64,000 nucleotides of DNA, from assembly GCA_002842345.1 (NCBI GenBank), contig PHCU01000001.1:20906-84905 (forward strand), given 5' to 3'. The stretch is from Betaproteobacteria bacterium HGW-Betaproteobacteria-12 (GTDB taxonomy: Bacteria; Pseudomonadota; Gammaproteobacteria; Burkholderiales; Rhodocyclaceae). The number at the start of each line of letters is the position of its first letter. Position 1 is the stretch's first letter. This document shows positions 31,302 to 41,324 of this stretch, in pieces. A program made the position numbers and the translations under genes. Below the pieces are notes generated by a model. The model had not been told where the DNA came from. It was given only the letters and a program-made list of their open reading frames with translations, and made no database searches.

Positions 31302-31472
31302 TCACCAACGCCAGAAGTTTCGGTCGCTCAGAACGACGACAAATGACCGCGCTGCCTCGCTATGCGCAGAGACCGACTGGCGATTGTGGTCTCCACCGTC
31401 AGTGGTCAAGGAAATCTTCTCGGGTAGCAAGATCAACGTACCCAACAGCACCAGACAGGTTTTGATCATCAT
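31302..31472 (-). CDS. Small ORF (56 aa), possible membrane/exported peptide
   Basis: Not in ORF track; CCAAAGGAGATTGCG-ATG ribosome site, product MMIKTCLVLLGTLILLPEKISLTTDGG...DRNFWRW. Confidence 0.4.
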   Translation of the reverse strand: MMIKTCLVLLGTLILLPEKISLTTDGGDHNRQSVSAHSEAARSFVVVLSDRNFWRW

Positions 31473-31575
31473 CGCAATCTCCTTTGGCGGATGTGATGCC
31501 TCGGTTGTCTCTGAACTACGAACGGCATTCTTGAGTGCCGTTATTGTTTTACCTTCGTTCCCGTACCCTGTTCGT

Positions 31576-32547
31576 TCAGGCTTGCTTCGGACCTTCGGTC
31601 AGCAGCTTCGGCGGGCTATCCAGGTGGAAGCCGTTGAACGCCCGGGCTTTCTGGTGCGGCTTCAGTTCGATCCAGCAACTGCGGGCATTCGGCGCCCCGC
31701 CATCGACCCGGATGCAGGAGCCGGTAATGAACGACGCTCCCGGCGACAGCAGGAAGACAATCGCCGCCGAAACTTCGGAGACGGTGCCGTAGCGCTGCAT
31801 CGGGATGGTCGGTGGAAACTTCAGGATTTCGCGCTGAGCTTCCGGTGTGTAGGTGTCGAATCCGCTGCTGGCGACGCCGCCGACAGCGACGGCATTGATC
31901 CGGACGCCGGCCGGTGCCCATTCCGAGGCGGCGCTTTCGGTCAGATTCAGCATGCCGCCGCGCGAGGCGCCGGAATGCGCGTAGTTGGGCCAACCGTTCC
32001 AGATGTCGGCGGTAATGTTGACGATGTTGCCGCCATGCGCCTCCATCCAGCGGTTGTAGGTTTCGCGCATGAAGATGAAGCCGCCGGTCAGGTTGTTGCG
32101 CACCACCGCTTCGAATCCCTTGGTACTGATGTCCTTCAGGGCCTTGCGGTACTGCCCGCCAGCGTTGTTGACCAGCCCGTCGATCCGGCCATGGACGGCT
32201 AGGACCGCATCAATGGTTGCGCAGACCTGCTCCTCCTCGCGGATATCACAGACATGGGTGCTGACCTTGCCGCCTTCGGCCTCGATCTCGCCCTTGACGG
32301 TAGCCAGCTTGTCCGGGTCGCGTCCGACGATGGCGACTGTGGCTCCAAGCGCCGACAGTTCGTGCGCCGTGCAACGGCCGATGCCGCTGCCGCCGCCGGT
32401 GATGATGACAACCTGGCCGGCGAACAGGCCATCCTTGAATACCGAGTTATAGGGCACTGTCGTCTCCGTTGAATTATTGGTGCCGCTGCCTGGTAAATCA
32501 CTGGGGTGGCACATATAGTATCTTAACCATATCATATGCCTTTGCAT
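31576..32547 (-). CDS. SDR family oxidoreductase (2,4-dienoyl-CoA reductase-like)
   Basis: VVIITGGGSGIGRCTAHELSALGATVAIVGRD, NNAGGQYRKAL; actual start may be downstream near 32457. Confidence 0.9.
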   Translation of the reverse strand: MQRHMIWLRYYMCHPSDLPGSGTNNSTETTVPYNSVFKDGLFAGQVVIITGGGSGIGRCTAHELSALGATVAIVGRDPDKLATVKGEIEAEGGKVSTHVCDIREEEQVCATIDAVLAVHGRIDGLVNNAGGQYRKALKDISTKGFEAVVRNNLTGGFIFMRETYNRWMEAHGGNIVNITADIWNGWPNYAHSGASRGGMLNLTESAASEWAPAGVRINAVAVGGVASSGFDTYTPEAQREILKFPPTIPMQRYGTVSEVSAAIVFLLSPGASFITGSCIRVDGGAPNARSCWIELKPHQKARAFNGFHLDSPPKLLTEGPKQA

Positions 32548-32670
32548 CTATCCAGTGCATCAGTAAGTCACCGGAACAAAAGGTTCAATCCGGATCGCGC
32601 AAAAGGCGTCAGGAGCGCTTGTTGCAGTGGTCTATACTCAAATCAAGTGCAGCTTCAGCCTGGAAAACCC

Positions 32671-34620
32671 ATGACTCCTCCTCGAGACAAGCGGGAAGAT
32701 GACACCGACAGCCCCCCGTCGAGCGACGAGGAGGGGAGCCGGTCGCACTGTCTGATGCGCGCCCTGAGAACCCTGAGTGCCGGAAACCGGATGCTGTTGC
32801 GGGCAGCGGACGAACAGGAACTGCTTCGCGGCATGTGTCGGGTGATCGTTGATGAGGGCGGTTATTGCTCTTCCGCTGTCGGCTATGCCCGACACGATGC
32901 GTCGAAATCCATGCCGGTGGTCGCCTATGCCCTGCCGAATGAGCACCATGAGGGGGAAGAGGCGTTTTTCGAGACGCTACAACTGACCTGGGCGGATACC
33001 GCGCTCGGCCACAGCGCCATGGCGATCGCCATCCGCACCGGCCAGCCCTGCATCGGCCGCAACCTGCTGACTGACCCCGACCACGCGCCCTGGCGCGAAG
33101 ACGCCTTGCGTTTCGGTTACGCCTCGCACACCGCCTTCCCGCTCCGCGTCGAAGACGAGGTGATCGGTGCGCTCGGCATCGCCGCGACGGAACCGGATGC
33201 CTTCGACGAAGCGGAAGTCAGGCTGTTGGGCGAGCTGGCCGACGACCTGGCCTACGGCATCGCCAACCTGCGGACGCGAATCAAGCATCGCGAGGCGGCG
33301 GCGACGGTCCAGCGCATGGCCTATTTCGATACGCTGACCGGCCTGGCCAATCGCAGCCTGCTGCGCGAGCAGATCCAGGCGGCGATCGCCGGCGCCCGCC
33401 AGCGGCAACATCCGTTGGGCTTGCTGGCCCTTTCCGTCAGCCATGTCCAGGAAATCAACGACACGCTGGGCTATCAGCAAGGCGACCAGCTGTTGCAGGC
33501 CTTCGGGGAACGCCTGCGCCTGGCGGTCAGCGAGTCCGAAACGGTGGCCCGGGTCGGTGACACCGAGTTTGCCGTGCTGTTGCCCAAAGGCGATGCCAAC
33601 CACGCGATGCAAACGGCAAAGCGGCTGATCGCCGCACTCTACGAGCCGATCGAAGTTTCCGGATTACGCATTTACGCCCGCAGCACCATCGGTATCAGCT
33701 TGTTTCCGGGACACGGCAGCGACGCCGATTCGCTGCTCCGCCGCGCCCGGGTGGCGATGGCCAATGCCAAACAGGGCGGGCACGCCTTCGGTGTGTTCAC
33801 CGCCAGCCTGGACCAGGAATGCAGCCACCGCCTGGCGATGATGGGCGACCTGCGCGGGGCGATCGAACACAACGAACTGGTGCTGCATTACCAACCCAAG
33901 GTCCATATCGCCTCCGCCCACCTCTGCGGCGCGGAAGCCTTGGTCCGCTGGCAGCACCCCGCCCAGGGCATGGTATCCACCAACGAATTCGTCAAGCTCG
34001 CCGAATCGTCCGGTCTGATCACCCCGCTCACCTACTGGGTACTCGAGACCGCCTTCCGGCAGCGCTACATCTGGCACGAAGCGGGACTGGAGCGCCCCTT
34101 GGCGGTCAATCTGTCGGCGCACGATCTGAAGGACCGCAAGCTGATCGGCAAGATCAAGGGGTTGTTCGACACCTGGGGAGCCCAGCCGGAGTGGATCCAG
34201 TTCGAACTCACCGAAAGCGCGCTGATGGATGACCCCGTCGGTGCCCTGGAGATGCTCAAGCGCCTGAAAGAGCTGGGCGTCGCACTGTCCATCGATGATT
34301 TCGGGACCGGCTATTCGAGCCTGAGTTACCTGCAGAAGTTGCCCGTCGATACGATCAAGATCGACCAGTCCTTCGTCAGCAGTATGGTGGACAGTGCCGA
34401 TTCGGCGGTGATCGTGCGGTCGACCGTGGAATTGGGGCATAACCTGAATCTCGAAGTGGTCGCCGAAGGCGTCGATAGCCAGGCGGTGTGGGATCGTCTG
34501 GCGGACCTGGGTTGCGATATCGTCCAGGGTTATTACGTGGGCATGCCGATGTCGGCCGAGCAGTTCACCGAATGGCAGGGCAACTCGCCCTGGACATCCG
34601 GAATGACGACACCGCATTGA
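32671..34620 (+). CDS. GAF-GGDEF-EAL protein, probable c-di-GMP phosphodiesterase
   Basis: Degenerate GGDEF (RVGDTEF), intact EAL (GAEALVRWQHP, ELTESALMDD, DDFGTGYSSLSYLQKLPVDTIKID). Confidence 0.9.
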   Translation: MTPPRDKREDDTDSPPSSDEEGSRSHCLMRALRTLSAGNRMLLRAADEQELLRGMCRVIVDEGGYCSSAVGYARHDASKSMPVVAYALPNEHHEGEEAFFETLQLTWADTALGHSAMAIAIRTGQPCIGRNLLTDPDHAPWREDALRFGYASHTAFPLRVEDEVIGALGIAATEPDAFDEAEVRLLGELADDLAYGIANLRTRIKHREAAATVQRMAYFDTLTGLANRSLLREQIQAAIAGARQRQHPLGLLALSVSHVQEINDTLGYQQGDQLLQAFGERLRLAVSESETVARVGDTEFAVLLPKGDANHAMQTAKRLIAALYEPIEVSGLRIYARSTIGISLFPGHGSDADSLLRRARVAMANAKQGGHAFGVFTASLDQECSHRLAMMGDLRGAIEHNELVLHYQPKVHIASAHLCGAEALVRWQHPAQGMVSTNEFVKLAESSGLITPLTYWVLETAFRQRYIWHEAGLERPLAVNLSAHDLKDRKLIGKIKGLFDTWGAQPEWIQFELTESALMDDPVGALEMLKRLKELGVALSIDDFGTGYSSLSYLQKLPVDTIKIDQSFVSSMVDSADSAVIVRSTVELGHNLNLEVVAEGVDSQAVWDRLADLGCDIVQGYYVGMPMSAEQFTEWQGNSPWTSGMTTPH

Positions 34621-34786
34621 GCCGTTTTACCGGCAAGTCCGGCAGCTAGACAAAATACGTCCGCTAGCGTATTAATGTTGCCGGATCATAGCCGCGCCGC
34701 CGGGCTTTGCCCGGTCGGAGCAGCCCGCCCCCCGACCACGACAAACGGGAAGCATGGACTTCCCGCCTCCCAAAAATGGAGACTCA

Positions 34787-35932
34787 ATGCTGCCCCACCG
34801 CCCAATCTACGACCCGGAACACGCACTTTTTCGCGATACCGTGCGCCGCTTTGCGGCTGACGAAATTGCCCCCCATTTCCAACGCTGGGAGGCGGATGGC
34901 ATCGTCGACCGCAGCTACTGGGCCAAGGGCGGCGCCACCGGCCTGCTCTGCCCTCTCGTTCCCGAGGCCTACGGCGGCATCGGCGCCGACTTCCGCTTTA
35001 ATGCCGTGATCCTGGAAGAGCTCTGGTACGCCGGCTTTGCCGGCCCGGCCGCCGACTTTTCGGTGCATAGCGACGTCTGTTGCGGTTATCTGCTGTCCTA
35101 CGGCAGCGAGGAACAAAAGCAGAAATGGCTGCCGCGCATGGTTTCCGGCGAGACCATCTGCGCCATCGCCATGACCGAACCGGGTACTGGCAGCGACCTG
35201 CGCGGCATCCGTACCAAGGCTTTGCGTGATGGCGACGAGTACGTCATCAACGGCCAGAAGACCTTCATCTCCAATGGCCAGATGTGCGACCTGGTCATCG
35301 TCGTCACCCGCACCGCCCGCGAGGAAGGCTCGCAAAGCTTTAGCCTGATTCTGGTCGAAACCGACCGCCCCGGCTTCCGCCGCGGCCGCAACCTCGACAA
35401 GCTGGGCCACCACTCGGCCGATACGTCGGAGATGTTTTTCGACGATGTACGCGTGCCGGTCGGCAATTTGCTCGGCACGGAAGGCCGGGCCATGGCCCAA
35501 CTGATGAGCGAACTGTCGCAGGAACGGCTGACCATCGCCATCCAGTCGCTCGCCTCGGCGCAAAAGGCCTTCGACATTACCTGCGATTACGTCAAGGAAC
35601 GCACGGCTTTCGGCAAGCCGATCGGCGACATGCAGAACACCCGCTTCAAGTTGGCCGACCTCAAGGCTGATCTGGCCGTCGGCTGGTCCTTCATCGACCA
35701 GTGCCTGGCCAAACACGTCGAAGGCAAGCTGGACAGCACCGATGCCTCGATCGCCAAACTGTGGATTACCGAGATGCATGGCCGCCTGGTCGACCAGTGC
35801 CTGCAGTTCTTCGGTGGCTACGGTTTCATGCGCGAGTACGAAATCTGTCGCCTCTTTGCCGACGCCCGGGTGCTGCGCATCTACGGCGGCACTTCGGAAA
35901 TCATGCGCGAACTCGTCTCGCGCAGCCTCTGA
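34787..35932 (+). CDS. Acyl-CoA dehydrogenase
   Basis: CAIAMTEPGTGSDLRGIRTKA, FFGGYGFMREYEICRLFADARVLRIYGGTSEIM. Confidence 0.94.
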   Translation: MLPHRPIYDPEHALFRDTVRRFAADEIAPHFQRWEADGIVDRSYWAKGGATGLLCPLVPEAYGGIGADFRFNAVILEELWYAGFAGPAADFSVHSDVCCGYLLSYGSEEQKQKWLPRMVSGETICAIAMTEPGTGSDLRGIRTKALRDGDEYVINGQKTFISNGQMCDLVIVVTRTAREEGSQSFSLILVETDRPGFRRGRNLDKLGHHSADTSEMFFDDVRVPVGNLLGTEGRAMAQLMSELSQERLTIAIQSLASAQKAFDITCDYVKERTAFGKPIGDMQNTRFKLADLKADLAVGWSFIDQCLAKHVEGKLDSTDASIAKLWITEMHGRLVDQCLQFFGGYGFMREYEICRLFADARVLRIYGGTSEIMRELVSRSL

Positions 35933-35950
35933 AGCCGGGCCTCTACCGGG

Positions 35951-36511
35951 CTAATCCTGCTGCTGGAAACGTTGCGGATTGCTGCGCACGATCTCGCCAT
36001 CGCTGCGCAGCGCGTGGCAACCGTCGACCGGCGACGGAGTCTTCAGGCTGGCGGCAAAGCGGCCATCCCTGCCCTTGGCCAGGGGATCGCCCCACAGTGC
36101 CTGATAGGCCGTGGTAGCAATCGGAGACAGCAATTCGGTCAGGTGCGAACAACCGGCAACGCCGCGGAACAGCGACTTGACGTGACGCACGAAGCCGCGG
36201 CCGATCTGCAGGCCAATCAGCTGCCGGTAGCTGTCGCCGATGGCGCCGCAGATGCCGTACGGCGCATGCATCGTCCGGGCGCGCACATCCCGGATCGTCA
36301 GGCCGCGATCGACCGTCAGGCACAGGAGCATTTCATGGATCGCCGCGCCGGGCGCCAGCGCCCCACGCTCCGACAACTCCAGCGGAAACGGCTTGCTATC
36401 GACCAGATGGCCTTCGATATCGAGCAGGCCGTCCGCACGTTCATAGGCGGTGCAACTGATGTGGCGCGTATGCACCAGGCGCCGGTTGCCAACGGGCAGG
36501 CCGGCGTTCAT
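35951..36511 (-). CDS. DUF2889 family protein
   Basis: VHTRHISCTAYERADGLLDIEGHLVDSKPF, IHEMLLCLTVDRGLTIRDVRARTMHAPYGIC; ORF open to 36556. Confidence 0.8.
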   Translation of the reverse strand: MNAGLPVGNRRLVHTRHISCTAYERADGLLDIEGHLVDSKPFPLELSERGALAPGAAIHEMLLCLTVDRGLTIRDVRARTMHAPYGICGAIGDSYRQLIGLQIGRGFVRHVKSLFRGVAGCSHLTELLSPIATTAYQALWGDPLAKGRDGRFAASLKTPSPVDGCHALRSDGEIVRSNPQRFQQQD

Positions 36512-36700
36512 GGCAAAACCGGAAAGCGGCGCCCCGATTCGGCCGCGATACGGCAAGCGAGCAGTGCGTTATGGATCATTACAGTATCTCCTGCCTGATG
36601 GGTGTCGGTTAAGCCGGACAGGAGCTTCGTGACCCCGAGGCGCCGGGACGGCAAACACGACATTCCGTATGCTAGCACACCACAAACAGCCGGCATCCGT

Positions 36701-39490
36701 TCAGGGCAACAGGTTCAGCACCCGCGCCCTGGCCAGTGCCGCCGAACGGCTCGACACCCCCAGCTTGGCGTAGAGCTTCTGCAAATGCCCCTTGACGGTA
36801 GTTAGCGTGACATTGATGCGGTCGGCCAGCTGCTGGTTGGTCAAGCCTGCGGCGAGCAAGCCGAGCAGCTCCATTTGCCGCGCGGTCAGCGTTTCGAGCA
36901 ATTGCGAGTCCATGTTCAGAGCGACCAGTTTTTCTTGCAGCTGCGGATTGCTAATCGGCAGCTCGCGGCAGATGCTGGCGAAAAATTTTCGCTCGACCTC
37001 CAGGGCAAACCCCCAGGCCGACGGCTTGGTGTCCTCGACCAGGTCGGCAATCGCCCCGGCACGGTCGCGGAACGGGCGGACGATGCCGCGGCGTGCGGCA
37101 AGGTTCACGGCCCGGGTCAGATGGCGATTGGCGGCCGCTACGTTGTGCGCCTGACCGGCAATCACCGCTTCGCTCAGCGCCAGTTCGACCAGCCGTGCGG
37201 CACGGCCGTCGGCCTTGGCCAGCCGGGTTTCCTGGGCGATCAGTTGGTCGGCGCGCTTGTGCCGTCCGAGAGCAATGCACAACTCGATTTCGGTGGCCGC
37301 AAACAGATCGCGACAGCGGGCAACGTCGGCCCATTCGGGCAGGCTTCCCAGCCGCTCCAGCTCGTCGGCACTCAATCCGAGGCGCGCCGCCTCCATCTCC
37401 GCCTCGTCGAGCCGGCCAAGCCGGATCAGGCGCTGGACCAGATAGCAGTTGAGCATGAACGACAGGCGGGGCGGGTAGCAGGCGGCGAAATCTCGCAACT
37501 CGCGCAGGGAAATCGCATCGCCATCCTGCCCGTTCCACAGCTTGATCGCGGCATCGAGGCCGCAGGCTGCCGCATCGACGAAACCGTGAAACTTGGATAG
37601 GCGCAATGCGGGCACCAGCAGCCGCTCGGCTTCCTGATCAAGCCCCATGTCGACGGCGGCAGCGGCGGCGATCAGGGCGATGGTTCCGCCAATACCGGCG
37701 TTCTCACCCAAGGCCTGGCGGGCCGCGGCCTGGGCCGTCATCAGTTCCTGATAGACGCTGGCCGAGTCCCCCTCAAGCAACGTAATCAGTCCATTGAGTG
37801 CGGCAATCCAGCCATCGGTATAGGCCCCCTTGATCTGGAAGGCCGCTCCCTGGGCCCCTTGCAGGGCCAGCCGGGCATCGCGCAACTGGTAAGCACTGAT
37901 ATGGTAAATGCCCTTGGTACAGTCTGCCGCCGTGGCATTGAACGGGTCATCCGCGCCGCCGCAGGCCAGCCAGTGGCTGGCATTGCGGAAGGCCTCTTCA
38001 AGGTGATCGGTAAAGATGCCGACGCAGGCACTGATAATGTCCACCCGGCGCTGAAAGTCCTCGATCCGCGCCGGATCTTCCTTGCCTCGACCCAAGCGGA
38101 CCCATTCCGCCAGCCGCTCGTTCTGCTGCCGGCCCTGCTCGTAACGGCGGTTGAGCACCAGCGCCCAGGTGTACCAGTACTCCGCCTCCCAATCGAGATG
38201 CAGTCCGCGGGCATGCAGCGCCTCGACCCAGTCGATGTACTGCATCAGGTCGCCGCGGTCGCCGACGAAGGTCTGCGCCGTGTGTTCGAGAATCTTCGCC
38301 GCCGTCGCGATGTCACCGGAAGCGATGGCGTAATCGATGGCATCGCGCCAATAGCCACCTTGTTCGCACCACGCCGCGGCCCGTTGCAGGACCGCTTGCT
38401 GGCGGGCGGGATCGAGCGAAAACCGGGATTCGCCGAGCAGAAACTCGCGAAATAGACCATGCAGGCGATACCAGGTCCGATTGCGATCGAGCGGAATGAT
38501 GAACACGTTGCGGCGCAGCAGCAGGCCCAGATACTGTTCCGCCTCGGCATTGCCGGTCGCATGACGGCAAAGCTCGCTGCTGAAGGTACGCAGATGGGCG
38601 ATGCTCAGCAGGAATTGCCGGATCTCGTAGGGAAAACCGGACAGCACCTGCTGATTGAGCAGCGCCGCGATATCCTCGTCCGATCCGGAGAAGCGCTCCA
38701 GCGCCTCGAGCGGCCGGTCAGTCGCCGAGAGGATGATCTGGGCCATGCGCACCGCCGCCGGCCAGCCTTCGGTCTGCCGCTGCACTGACTCGATGCCGGC
38801 AGTACCGATGGCGGCAGACAGGTCGGCGCCGAGCATTTCGCCGACTTCGCCGACATCGAGGCTCAGTTCGCGGTAGCCGACCTGGCGAACCAGCCCGGCC
38901 AGCTTGGCGCGCGCCAGACTGAACGGCAACTCCGCCATGCTGGAAAAAACGAAGCGAGCCGTCAGCGGCGTCTTGAAGACCAGGGCTTCCAGGAATTCGC
39001 CAACAGCTGGGTCGGTACAGTAATTCAGGTTGTCGATGAAGACCGTGAAGGGCGCACCGAAATCCACCGCCGCCTTGATCAGGGCCTCGATCCGGCCATA
39101 GACGGGCTGGTCGCCGCGCAACAGGGCCTGCGTCGGATGCAGGCCGACACTCGGCCCGTAGGCCATTTCCTCAAGCAGGCCAAGCAGGCGCTCGAGACTG
39201 CTGTCGCGTTCGTCCAGGGCGGCCCAGAAACATTGCTCGCCGCCGGCCTGCAGTTGAGCGCACAGGCTGGCCATCAGCACGGTCTTGCCATAGCCGACCG
39301 GCGCGACAACGCTGACCAGTTTGTGGCGGATGCCTCCCCCGCCGAGCAGGTCATCCAGCACCGGCGTCCGCACTGGCTGGAACATGAATTCCGGCGGATC
39401 GGTGTTGCGGACGCTGCGCTGCTGAATCTTGGCGGCCGGCATGGCCATCATTGCGTAGTTCACCAGCCGCCCCCGTGCCTGTCGTAACAA
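36701..39490 (-). CDS. LuxR family MalT/AlkS-type ATP-dependent transcriptional activator
   Basis: 929 aa; Walker A APVGYGKTVLMASL and C-terminal LTARQMELLGLLAAGLTNQQLADRINVTLTTVKGHLQKLYAKLGVSSRSAALARA. Confidence 0.93.
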   Translation of the reverse strand: MLRQARGRLVNYAMMAMPAAKIQQRSVRNTDPPEFMFQPVRTPVLDDLLGGGGIRHKLVSVVAPVGYGKTVLMASLCAQLQAGGEQCFWAALDERDSSLERLLGLLEEMAYGPSVGLHPTQALLRGDQPVYGRIEALIKAAVDFGAPFTVFIDNLNYCTDPAVGEFLEALVFKTPLTARFVFSSMAELPFSLARAKLAGLVRQVGYRELSLDVGEVGEMLGADLSAAIGTAGIESVQRQTEGWPAAVRMAQIILSATDRPLEALERFSGSDEDIAALLNQQVLSGFPYEIRQFLLSIAHLRTFSSELCRHATGNAEAEQYLGLLLRRNVFIIPLDRNRTWYRLHGLFREFLLGESRFSLDPARQQAVLQRAAAWCEQGGYWRDAIDYAIASGDIATAAKILEHTAQTFVGDRGDLMQYIDWVEALHARGLHLDWEAEYWYTWALVLNRRYEQGRQQNERLAEWVRLGRGKEDPARIEDFQRRVDIISACVGIFTDHLEEAFRNASHWLACGGADDPFNATAADCTKGIYHISAYQLRDARLALQGAQGAAFQIKGAYTDGWIAALNGLITLLEGDSASVYQELMTAQAAARQALGENAGIGGTIALIAAAAAVDMGLDQEAERLLVPALRLSKFHGFVDAAACGLDAAIKLWNGQDGDAISLRELRDFAACYPPRLSFMLNCYLVQRLIRLGRLDEAEMEAARLGLSADELERLGSLPEWADVARCRDLFAATEIELCIALGRHKRADQLIAQETRLAKADGRAARLVELALSEAVIAGQAHNVAAANRHLTRAVNLAARRGIVRPFRDRAGAIADLVEDTKPSAWGFALEVERKFFASICRELPISNPQLQEKLVALNMDSQLLETLTARQMELLGLLAAGLTNQQLADRINVTLTTVKGHLQKLYAKLGVSSRSAALARARVLNLLP

Positions 39491-39762
39491 CCCGAAACGC
39501 TCAGCAACTCTGCTCCTTCAAATGACCCACGGCTTGCAACCGCAACAACTGCGAGCCTGCCGAGGGCAAACGGAACAAGCCATCGGCACTAGCTGCAGCG
39601 GCCTGTCAGATTGCCGCAAAACAGTACTTTAGTACTACTTAATGGCAAATGCAGCTACCTATACTCGATTCCCAGAGAGTCGACGGCATCCGCCTGTCGC
39701 TTTCGCCAGCCTCACCTGAAGGCCGGACTGGCGCATAGACCATTATTAAAAGGAGACGTTTC

Positions 39763-41046
39763 ATGAGTGATCTCAAAATCCCCACAGAGCTGGTTGCCCC
39801 CATCTTCAATCCTGCCAGCTACGCCGATCGCCAGCGGATGGAGAAAATGCTCGCCAACCTGCGCCACAACTACCCCCTGTCGCAGGCGGAAGTCCCCGGC
39901 TACGACCCGCACTGGATCGTCACCAAGTACAAGGATGTCCGCGAAATCACCCGCCAGGACAACATCTTCCACAGCGGCGATCGCTCCAAGACGCCGGCCT
40001 CCCTGATCGCCGAGCAGATGATGCGCGACTACAGCGGCGGCAAACCCCACATCTTCCGCACCCTGGTGCACATGGACCCGCCGGACCATACGGCGCACCG
40101 CGACCTGGTCAAGGATGCCTTCATGCCGCAGAACATCGCGGCACTCGAGACCTCGATCCGCGAGATGGCCCGCCGCTATGTCGACCAGATGGCCGGCATG
40201 GACTCCACCTGCGATTTCGCCGGCGACATCGCCATGAACTACCCCCTGGAAGTGGTATGCACGCTGATTGGCCTACCCAAGGAAGACCACGCGATCATGC
40301 TGCGCCTGACCCAGTGGTTCCTCAGCTACGCCGACCCCGATCTGTGCCGCCCCGGCTCGGTGCTGAGCGACCCCGAGGAACAGATCAAGACCTGGCAGAT
40401 CGTCTATGACGAGTTCAAGAGCTACTACAGCTCGGTGATCAAGGATCGCCAGGCCTGTCCGCGCCACGACCTGGCCAGCACCATCTCCAACGGCAAGGTC
40501 AACGGCTGCCCGATGGACGAACGCTCGATGATTTCCTATTTCGTCATCGCCTCCACCGCCGGTCACGACACGACTGCCGCCACCATCGCCAACTCGATGT
40601 GGACGCTGGCCACCAAGCCCGAACTGCTGGCCCGCCTCAAGGCCGAACCGGCGCTGATTCCCAATTTCGTCGAGGAAGCCATCCGGTGGACGACGCCGGC
40701 CATGTGCTTCATCCGCTCCGCCGCCGAGGATTACGAGTTGTCCGGCCGTCAGATCAAGAAGGGTGACCTGCTCTACATCTCCTATCTCTCGGCCAACCGT
40801 GATGAGGAAATGTTCGAGGACCCCTATGAGTTCCGGCTCGACCGCACGCCGAACCGCCACATCGGCTTCGGCTATGGCGCTCATATCTGTGTCGGCCAGC
40901 ATCTTGCCCGCCTCGAAATGCGCCTGCTCTGGGAGGAACTGATCCCCCGCCTCGAATCGGTCGAGATGGCCGGTGAAGGCAAATGGCAAGAGTCCGAGTT
41001 CGTCTGCGGGCCGAAGTACGTGCCCATCCGCTTCAAGATGAAGTGA
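39763..41046 (+). CDS. Cytochrome P450
   Basis: AGHDTTAATIANSMW I-helix, FGYGAHICVGQHLARLEMRLLWEEL heme-binding loop. Confidence 0.97.
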   Translation: MSDLKIPTELVAPIFNPASYADRQRMEKMLANLRHNYPLSQAEVPGYDPHWIVTKYKDVREITRQDNIFHSGDRSKTPASLIAEQMMRDYSGGKPHIFRTLVHMDPPDHTAHRDLVKDAFMPQNIAALETSIREMARRYVDQMAGMDSTCDFAGDIAMNYPLEVVCTLIGLPKEDHAIMLRLTQWFLSYADPDLCRPGSVLSDPEEQIKTWQIVYDEFKSYYSSVIKDRQACPRHDLASTISNGKVNGCPMDERSMISYFVIASTAGHDTTAATIANSMWTLATKPELLARLKAEPALIPNFVEEAIRWTTPAMCFIRSAAEDYELSGRQIKKGDLLYISYLSANRDEEMFEDPYEFRLDRTPNRHIGFGYGAHICVGQHLARLEMRLLWEELIPRLESVEMAGEGKWQESEFVCGPKYVPIRFKMK

Positions 41047-41059
41047 AGAGGAAATTCAT

Positions 41060-41239
41060 ATGAGCACAACCCCCTACCGCAAGTGGCAATGCCTGGCCTG
41101 TGGCGACATCTACGACGAGGCCCTGGGCAGTCCGCCGGACGGCATCCCGGCCGGCACCCGCTTCGAGGCGTTGCCGGATGACTGGCTGTGTCCCAACTGC
41201 GGCGCCCTGAAGGCCTCCTTCGTACCGATGGATGACTGA
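41060..41239 (+). CDS. Rubredoxin
   Basis: Not in ORF track (59 aa): MSTTPYRKWQCLACGDIYDEALGSPPDGIPAGTRFEALPDDWLCPNCGALKASFVPMDD; paired CxxCG motifs. Confidence 0.95.
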   Translation: MSTTPYRKWQCLACGDIYDEALGSPPDGIPAGTRFEALPDDWLCPNCGALKASFVPMDD

Positions 41240-41324
41240 CCGCCAGGCGACGACGGCACGAGCGACAGCCTTTTCGCCAGCCCGCACCGTCATCGCCAAT
41301 CTACCCCCCGGAGAACAACACCCC

